In this document: piece after piece, positions 6,785 to 10,671 of the stretch
How positions within the stretch are numbered: the first letter of the stretch is position 1
How the letters are laid out: each line of letters starts with the position of its first letter
Source: an uncultured Clostridia bacterium
GTDB lineage: Bacteria > Bacillota > Clostridia > Oscillospirales > CAG-272
Length of the DNA: 10,671 bases
Reading direction: 5' to 3'
NCBI GenBank assembly: GCA_905235755.1
Contig: CAJONA010000029.1
Coordinates: forward strand, 1-10,671
Program-made: the position numbers and the translations under genes
Notes under the pieces: generated by a model
The model's database searches: none
Told to the model about the DNA's origin: nothing
Seen by the model: only the letters and a program-made list of their open reading frames with translations

Positions 6785-6817
6785 TAGCGGACACCTCATT
6801 TTCTTTCACTTTTCTTT

Positions 6818-6846
6818 ATTTTACAATAACGCAAAGAATTTTTCAA
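6818..6846 (-). promoter_or_regulatory. Putative sigma-A promoter of ireB
   Basis: On the minus strand TTGAAA (-35, 6841-6846) and TAAAAT (-10, 6818-6823) are 17 nt apart. The leader would be roughly 27 nt and contains the GAGG ribosome binding site. Confidence 0.6.
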
Positions 6847-6879
6847 CATATTTTATAAAAAAATCAAAGGGGACGGTTT

Positions 6880-7374
6880 ATGGAAATTTCACGCAAGAAG
6901 ATATCGACAAATGAGCTCATCGCAAAAGAGGGCGAACTTCTCGAAAAGATAAAGGCGGTAAAGGAGCGCTATGACACGCCGTTTGCCGAATACGGATGCG
7001 AAATATGCGCCGAATACTTAAAAAACGGCGAATACGACGACGAATATTCGGAGATAGATTTTGACGAGAGCAACTACGTGAACGGCTACGTCAGCCGCGC
7101 AAACTTCACGATAAAGCGCAAACTCACCGGCGACGAACCGGCGATAACCGTTGACGACGATTATGAGAACGACGATGAGCGCGCGATAGCGCTCGGCTCT
7201 CTCCGCGCAAAGGCCGAACTCGAACGCACCGTGGCGTATACGGAAATTATGATCATCAGAATATATAAAACATTTTGGAAGGAAACGGTCTCGATATGCG
7301 ACAACGTGGAGACGCTCGAAGGTGATCTTGACGAATTTCTCGAAAAGCTGAAAGATATGCAAAAAGACGACTGA
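6880..7374 (+). CDS. Acidic protein of unknown function
   Basis: I do not recognise this 164-aa protein. It has a good ribosome binding site (AAAGGGGA, 7 nt before ATG at 6880) and ends 13 bp before a strong terminator, so it is very likely expressed as a single gene. It has no signal peptide or membrane segment. A charged helix (about 10-31) is followed by an acidic central part (51-65, and 91-100 with DDDYENDDE). A longer amphipathic helical region runs from 101 to about 160. Three cysteines occur (40, 43, 140); C40-x-x-C43 alone is not enough to claim a metal site. Codon and base composition match the neighbouring housekeeping genes. A weak TATAAA at 6854-6859 could be its -10, without a clear -35. 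Confidence 0.75.
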   Translation: MEISRKKISTNELIAKEGELLEKIKAVKERYDTPFAEYGCEICAEYLKNGEYDDEYSEIDFDESNYVNGYVSRANFTIKRKLTGDEPAITVDDDYENDDERAIALGSLRAKAELERTVAYTEIMIIRIYKTFWKETVSICDNVETLEGDLDEFLEKLKDMQKDD

Positions 7375-7387
7375 CGTTCAGTAATGT

Positions 7388-7413
7388 AAAAAGCCCGCTT
7401 TCGCGGGCTTTTT
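7388..7413 (+). terminator. Strong intrinsic terminator
   Basis: A GC-only 6-bp stem GCCCGC / GCGGGC (7393-7398, 7403-7408) with a 4-nt loop is flanked by A5 and T5, which lengthen the stem to 11 bp. It can act in both directions but clearly closes the gene ending at 7374. Confidence 0.9.
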
Positions 7414-7467
7414 ATACTTTTTCATTATTTCGATACGTTCCGCCTTTGTCAAGCGGTTTTTTGCGTC

Positions 7468-7554
7468 TTCATATATATAGTGTCAAAAAAACCGATTTGG
7501 TTTGCCGATTTTGAAAAATTTTTTAAATTTTTTTCGTATTTTCGCGGAGAAGCA
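7468..7554. repeat. 87-bp direct repeat, copy 1
   Basis: This copy matches 8419-8505 at 86 of 87 positions in the same orientation, with no gaps; the only difference is A7548 versus C8499. The start-to-start distance is 951 bp. Inside each copy are a small inverted repeat AAACC-GATTT-GGTTT (7489-7503), a CCGATTT motif repeated with a 13-bp period (7492, 7505), and A/T runs that end in TTTTCGCGG. No coding frame runs through it. The two copies bracket the AT-rich lipoprotein gene. Confidence 0.95.
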
Positions 7555-7630
7555 GATTACAAAACCTATTGTAAATATCAATTCGGACAAATAGAAGGCA
7601 GATTGGAAAAATAAATTTTGTAAAAAATAG

Positions 7631-7658
7631 TTGACATTTTTTATGCTTATGGTATAAT
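7631..7658 (+). promoter_or_regulatory. Near-consensus promoter of the AT-rich lipoprotein gene
   Basis: TTGACA (7631-7636) and TATAAT (7653-7658) are both perfect sigma-A hexamers, spaced by 16 nt. TGG just before the -10 makes an extended -10 element. Transcription would start near 7665, leaving about 20 nt with the ribosome binding site GGAGG (7675-7679). This is the strongest promoter in the window. Confidence 0.85.
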
Positions 7659-7684
7659 AACAATATAGTTACATGGAGGTATGT

Positions 7685-8245
7685 ATGAGAAAAACAATAA
7701 TAAAAACGATCTGTTTTGTGTTGCTGATTGCTACCACTTTATCTCTTTCATCGTGCTTTTGGCAAATAGAGAATTACGAAAACGCCATACAGTATGACGA
7801 AAACGGAATAGGGTTTATTAAAAAGGGGAGATATGATGAAAACGGTAGATTTGTTGATGATGATATTATTGCAATTGTCAGGCTTCCTGTTGATATATCG
7901 GGTGATTCTTGCGAAATTTTTTTGCCGGAAAAATATACCCAAATTGACACATCGCCATATTATATTTGTGAATGGTACGTGATTGGAGACGGATATATAA
8001 AGAACTATAATGGTGGCAATGCCGAAAACATTCCTGTGTTTATGGTAAATATTCACATTGGAAAAAATTTTGATTGGATTGAACTGCCGCAAAATTGTTT
8101 TTTATATAAAAAACAAGATGATGGCAAATATAAAACGTACATTATAAGTCCGTATTTCAACTGTTCGGAAGAAAATGAAGTTTTTTATAGCGAAGACGGT
8201 ATTCTGTACTATAAATCGAACAAAAAAGCGGTGTTCGATCAATAA
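7685..8245 (+). CDS. Putative lipoprotein of unknown function (cassette cargo)
   Basis: I do not recognise this 186-aa protein. It starts with a lipoprotein signal peptide: MRKTIIKT, a hydrophobic stretch at 9-20, and the lipobox LSSC with Cys24. The mature part has alternating short beta-like and aromatic segments (YYICEWYVIGDGYIKNY, PVFMVNIHIG, YKTYIISPYF), suggesting a small beta-rich extracytoplasmic domain. A run of YDENGIGFIKKGRYDENGR contains two YDENG copies (37-41, 50-54). The start at 7685 is chosen for GGAGG 5 nt upstream and because it gives a clean signal peptide; an ATG at 7673 overlaps the ribosome binding site. Its base composition is much more AT-rich than its neighbours. It has its own strong promoter and terminator and is flanked by direct repeats. 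An accessory, perhaps recently acquired surface protein is likely. Confidence 0.8.
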   Translation: MRKTIIKTICFVLLIATTLSLSSCFWQIENYENAIQYDENGIGFIKKGRYDENGRFVDDDIIAIVRLPVDISGDSCEIFLPEKYTQIDTSPYYICEWYVIGDGYIKNYNGGNAENIPVFMVNIHIGKNFDWIELPQNCFLYKKQDDGKYKTYIISPYFNCSEENEVFYSEDGILYYKSNKKAVFDQ

Positions 8246-8300
8246 TTGGGTTAAAATATAAATTAAGAGATCTAAAGCACAAATACCGTATTATAAGTAT

Positions 8301-8347
8301 AAGCAATGTCGGCTTATTTTTTAATAAGCCGACATTGCTTTTGTTTT
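8301..8347 (+). terminator. Long-stem terminator after the cassette lipoprotein
   Basis: An 18-bp perfect stem (8301-8318 with 8323-8340) closes on a TTTT loop and is followed by TTGTTTT. It begins 55 bp after the stop codon. Such a long perfect stem is unusual for a simple terminator. Confidence 0.85.
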
Positions 8348-8418
8348 GAACAATTAATTATAAATCACATTAGTCATGTGGATTTTGAAAAATATAAAAA
8401 ATATGTTTGTCAATGCTT

Positions 8419-8505
8419 TTCATATATATAGTGTCAAAAAAACCGATTTGGTTTGCCGATTTTGAAAAATTTTTTAAATTTTTTTCGTATTTTCGCGGCG
8501 AAGCA
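8419..8505. repeat. 87-bp direct repeat, copy 2
   Basis: Second copy of the repeat at 7468-7554, same orientation, differing only at 8499 (C instead of A). It ends just before the queA promoter. Short similarity (TTTGTCAA) also lies upstream of both copies at 7446 and 8405, but not at the same spacing. Confidence 0.95.
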
Positions 8506-8513
8506 AAAAAGCC

Positions 8514-8542
8514 TTGCAACAGCGCGGCTTTTGTGGTAATAT
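8514..8542 (+). promoter_or_regulatory. Putative queA promoter
   Basis: TTGCAA (8514-8519) and TAATAT (8537-8542) are 17 nt apart, and the spacer ends in TGTGG, as in the lexA promoter. A TATAAT at 8544-8549 is an alternative -10 but has no well-placed -35. A 7-bp inverted repeat, AAAAGCC / GGCTTTT (8507-8513, 8526-8532), spans the promoter. Confidence 0.45.
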
Positions 8543-8570
8543 TTATAATAGGAAACGATAGGAGAAAATC

Positions 8571-9647
8571 ATGATAAAAAACGAACTTTCAAAAACCGAC
8601 CTCAAAACGTCGGATTTCGATTTTGACTTGCCGCCCGAACTGATAGCGCAGCACCCGAGCGAGCGGCGCGACGGCGCACGGCTGATGGTCGTGCACCGCG
8701 ACACGGGCGAAATAGAGCACAAAATATTCAGTCAGATAACGGAGTACCTTCACGCCGGCGACACGCTCGTCATAAACGATTCAAAGGTAATACCCGCTAG
8801 GATATACGGCAAAAAGATGCGCGACGACGGAGAGGGCGCCGACTGCGAATTTGTGCTTTTGCGCCAGAAGTCGCTCGACGTTTGGGAAACGCTCGTCCGT
8901 CCCGGACGGCGGCTCAAAGGGGGCGCGCGCGTCTCGTTCGGCGGCGGAAAGCTCGTCGCCACGGTCAAGGATATCGTCGACGACGGAACGCGCGTCGTCG
9001 AGTTTTCATACGACAAAAGCGGCGGCGCGACGATATATTCCGTCCTCGACGAGATAGGAAAAATGCCGTTGCCGCCGTACATAACGGAAGAGCTGAAAAA
9101 CAACGACGATTATCAGACGGTCTATGCGCGCGAGCCGGGCAGCGCCGCCGCACCGACAGCCGGGCTGCATTTCACAGAGGAACTGCTCGACGATATCGAG
9201 AGCAGTGGCGTCGATATCGCGCGCGTCATGCTTCACGTCGGGCTCGGCACGTTCCGCCCCGTCAAGGTCGATAAGATCGCCGATCACGTCATGCACGGCG
9301 AGTTTTTCTCGGTAAGCGACGAAAGCGCGGCGAAGATCAACGCAACGCGCGCTCGCGGCGGCAGGATAATCGCCGTCGGCACAACGTCGTGCCGCACGCT
9401 CGAAAGTGCCTCTGACGATGACGGCAAAGTCGCCGCGATGACAGACGACACGGGGATATTCATATATCCCGGCTACAAATTCAAAGCTGTCGACGCACTC
9501 ATAACGAATTTTCATCTTCCGCAAAGCACGCTTATAATGCTCGTCTCGGCGCTCGCCGGAACGGAACTGATAAAAAAAGCGTACGCCGAGGCGATAAAGG
9601 AAAAATACCGTTTCTTCTCCTTCGGCGACGCGATGCTGATATGCTGA
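8571..9647 (+). CDS. queA: S-adenosylmethionine:tRNA ribosyltransferase-isomerase QueA
   Basis: QueA moves the ribosyl part of S-adenosylmethionine onto 7-aminomethyl-7-deazaguanine at tRNA position 34, making epoxyqueuosine in the queuosine pathway. The 358-aa product is full length and shows the family motifs in order: LPPELIAQHPSERRDGARL (20-38), VINDSKVIPARIYG (67-80), PTAGLHFT (195-202), HVGLGTFRPVK (222-232), HVMHGE (239-244), GTTSCRTLES (270-279) and NFHLPQSTLIMLVSALAG (313-330). AGGAG lies 6 nt before the ATG. An in-frame Met further in would remove conserved sequence. It is often next to tgt, but here it stands alone and converges on mnmE. Base composition is clearly richer in G+C than the cassette upstream. 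Confidence 0.97.
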   Translation: MIKNELSKTDLKTSDFDFDLPPELIAQHPSERRDGARLMVVHRDTGEIEHKIFSQITEYLHAGDTLVINDSKVIPARIYGKKMRDDGEGADCEFVLLRQKSLDVWETLVRPGRRLKGGARVSFGGGKLVATVKDIVDDGTRVVEFSYDKSGGATIYSVLDEIGKMPLPPYITEELKNNDDYQTVYAREPGSAAAPTAGLHFTEELLDDIESSGVDIARVMLHVGLGTFRPVKVDKIADHVMHGEFFSVSDESAAKINATRARGGRIIAVGTTSCRTLESASDDDGKVAAMTDDTGIFIYPGYKFKAVDALITNFHLPQSTLIMLVSALAGTELIKKAYAEAIKEKYRFFSFGDAMLIC

Positions 9648-9648
9648 T

Positions 9649-9685
9649 AAAAAATGCTTCCGCCTTTTGAGCGGAAGCATTTTTT
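9649..9685. terminator. Bidirectional terminator between queA and mnmE
   Basis: A 15-bp perfect stem (9649-9663 with 9671-9685) with a 7-nt loop has A6 on the left and T6 on the right, so it yields a U-run on either strand. It lies 1 bp after the queA stop and 2 bp before the mnmE stop, serving both convergent genes. Confidence 0.93.
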
Positions 9686-9687
9686 GT

Positions 9688-10671
9688 TTATTTTCCTACG
9701 CAGAATTTGCCGAAGATCTCATTTACGACGTCGATCCCGACCTCGCGCCCGTCGAGCTCGGAAAGCTCGCTCATCGCGCGTTCGAGTTCGCTTCCCGCTA
9801 TGTCCGTGCCGAAATTTTCGAGCGCGGCGCGAGCGCTTATGCAAAAGTCGAGCGCGCGGCACACCGACGCGTACTGACGCGCGTTCGTTATAACGGCGTC
9901 GCTTGAATTTATGATGTCGCCGCCGACAAAAAGCGAATTTATCTTCTCCGATATGGTGTCTTTCGCGCCGCCTGACGTCGCGCTTATGCGGATGATATGT
10001 TCAAAATCTTTTAGTTTCGTCTCGTCGAAGCGGCCGTCAAGATCGCTCTTATTTAAAATGCAAACGACGCACGCTCCGCTCTCCCGCGCCGACCTCACGG
10101 CGTCGAGCACAGCCGCGTCCTCGCTGTCGTAAGGCACGGAAGAATCAAATACCGCGAGCGCGAGCTCGCATTTTTCAAGCTCCGATTTGCTGCGAGAAAC
10201 GCCTATTCTTTCGATCGCGTCGGCTGTTTCCCTTATTCCCGCCGTGTCGGAAAGATGCAGCGTAACGTCGCCCAGAACGACGCTTTCCGAAATAATGTCG
10301 CGCGTCGTGCCCGCTATGTCCGTCACTATCGCGCGCTCCGAGCCGCACAGGAGATTTAAGATCGTCGACTTGCCCGTGTTCGGCTTGCCGCAGATAACGG
10401 CGGGTATTCCCTCGCAGACGGCGTGTCCCGCCTTGTATGAATCGCGCAGCTTTTTGAGATCTGCGATTATTTCTTCGATCCCGCTCGCCATTCCCTCGCC
10501 GTCGAGCGTTTCGAGATCCTCATCGGGAAAATCTATCCCCGCATAAACGCTGCCGACGACTCCTACGAGTTTTTTATATATCTTCTCCGTTTGCTTTGAC
10601 AGCGTGCCGTCGAGATTTTTTCTCGATAAACAGAGCGCCGCACGGCTCTTTGCGTCGATCACTCCGATCAC
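9688..10671 (-). CDS. mnmE: tRNA modification GTPase MnmE, 5' end outside window
   Basis: MnmE works with MnmG to add the carboxymethylaminomethyl group to U34 of certain tRNAs, using GTP, tetrahydrofolate and potassium. The window holds the last 327 codons; about 115-120 N-terminal residues (the folate-binding domain) lie beyond the right edge. The helical domain starts at once (VIDAKSRAALCLS, then IDFPDEDLE). The GTPase domain carries G1 GKPNTGKS (95-102 of the fragment), G2 GTTRD (121-125), G3 DTAG (142-145) and G4 NKSD (207-210). The protein ends with FCVGK, the invariant C-terminal motif whose Cys is essential. The Asn in G1 that helps bind potassium is present. The GTG at the very edge is an internal codon, not a start. 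Confidence 0.97.
   Translation of the reverse strand: MIGVIDAKSRAALCLSRKNLDGTLSKQTEKIYKKLVGVVGSVYAGIDFPDEDLETLDGEGMASGIEEIIADLKKLRDSYKAGHAVCEGIPAVICGKPNTGKSTILNLLCGSERAIVTDIAGTTRDIISESVVLGDVTLHLSDTAGIRETADAIERIGVSRSKSELEKCELALAVFDSSVPYDSEDAAVLDAVRSARESGACVVCILNKSDLDGRFDETKLKDFEHIIRISATSGGAKDTISEKINSLFVGGDIINSSDAVITNARQYASVCRALDFCISARAALENFGTDIAGSELERAMSELSELDGREVGIDVVNEIFGKFCVGK

Larger units (their letters stand above)
7468..8505 (+). other. AT-rich cassette bounded by 87-bp direct repeats
   Basis: Repeat copy 1, a promoter, one lipoprotein gene, a strong terminator and repeat copy 2 form a self-contained transcription unit. Removing one repeat plus the cargo (951 bp) would leave a simple gap between the terminator at 7388-7413 and queA. 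The cargo is visibly poorer in G+C than its neighbours: 23 of 60 bases at 7981-8040 against 35 of 60 in queA at 9181-9240. No integrase or transposase gene is in the window. Acquisition by site-specific or homologous recombination is an inference. Confidence 0.45.

Noticed and set aside
8301..8340. Terminal inverted repeat of an insertion sequence
   Set aside because: Both arms lie side by side with a 4-nt loop and a following T-rich tail, which fits a terminator; no transposase frame is nearby.
7468..8505. Two-unit CRISPR array
   Set aside because: Only two copies, 87 bp long, separated by a gene-sized interval; this is not the repeat-spacer pattern of CRISPR.
9006..9680. 224-codon minus-strand frame opposite queA
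   Set aside because: QueA is certain on the plus strand; this frame runs through the bidirectional terminator and shows no family motifs.

Overview
The window reads as chromosomal DNA of a Gram-positive bacterium, most likely an uncultured Clostridia-type member of the Bacillota. The reasons are the IreB-family protein, a Bacillota-type LexA, strong GGAGG-like ribosome binding sites, sigma-A promoters with extended -10 elements, and several lipoproteins. No rRNA, tRNA or CRISPR array was seen. The genes are moderately GC-rich and the gaps AT-rich. The exception is one AT-rich lipoprotein gene at 7685-8245.

Layout. The left part is on the minus strand: lon (1-1977, runs off the left edge), an alpha/beta hydrolase (2203-3168), a lipoprotein with trigger-factor-like domains (3238-4680) and lexA (4813-5418). 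Divergent from lexA is a cytoplasmic M14 zinc peptidase (5608-6480, TTG start), which converges on ireB (6518-6784, minus). Divergent from ireB is an acidic protein of unknown function (6880-7374), closed by a strong terminator. Next comes an AT-rich island: an 87-bp direct repeat (7468-7554), a near-consensus promoter, a 186-aa lipoprotein of unknown function, an 18-bp-stem terminator, and a second copy of the repeat (8419-8505) just before queA (8571-9647). queA converges on mnmE (9688-10671, minus, runs off the right edge), and they share a bidirectional terminator.

How the genes relate. This is mostly a housekeeping neighbourhood rather than one pathway. It holds protein quality control (Lon, trigger-factor-like lipoprotein), SOS control (LexA), peptide or muropeptide processing (M14 peptidase), a likely Ser/Thr-kinase substrate (IreB), and two tRNA wobble-base modification enzymes (QueA, MnmE).

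Most worth a second look: (1) the lon reading frame is intact but lacks about 42 residues exactly where the catalytic serine loop of the protease domain should be; (2) the unknown lipoprotein gene sits in an AT-rich cassette bounded by 87-bp direct repeats (86 of 87 identical), which looks like an insertion between the terminator at 7388-7413 and queA; (3) a LexA-box-like palindrome overlaps the lexA promoter; (4) several promoters here share a TTGCA / TGTGG-TAA pattern.
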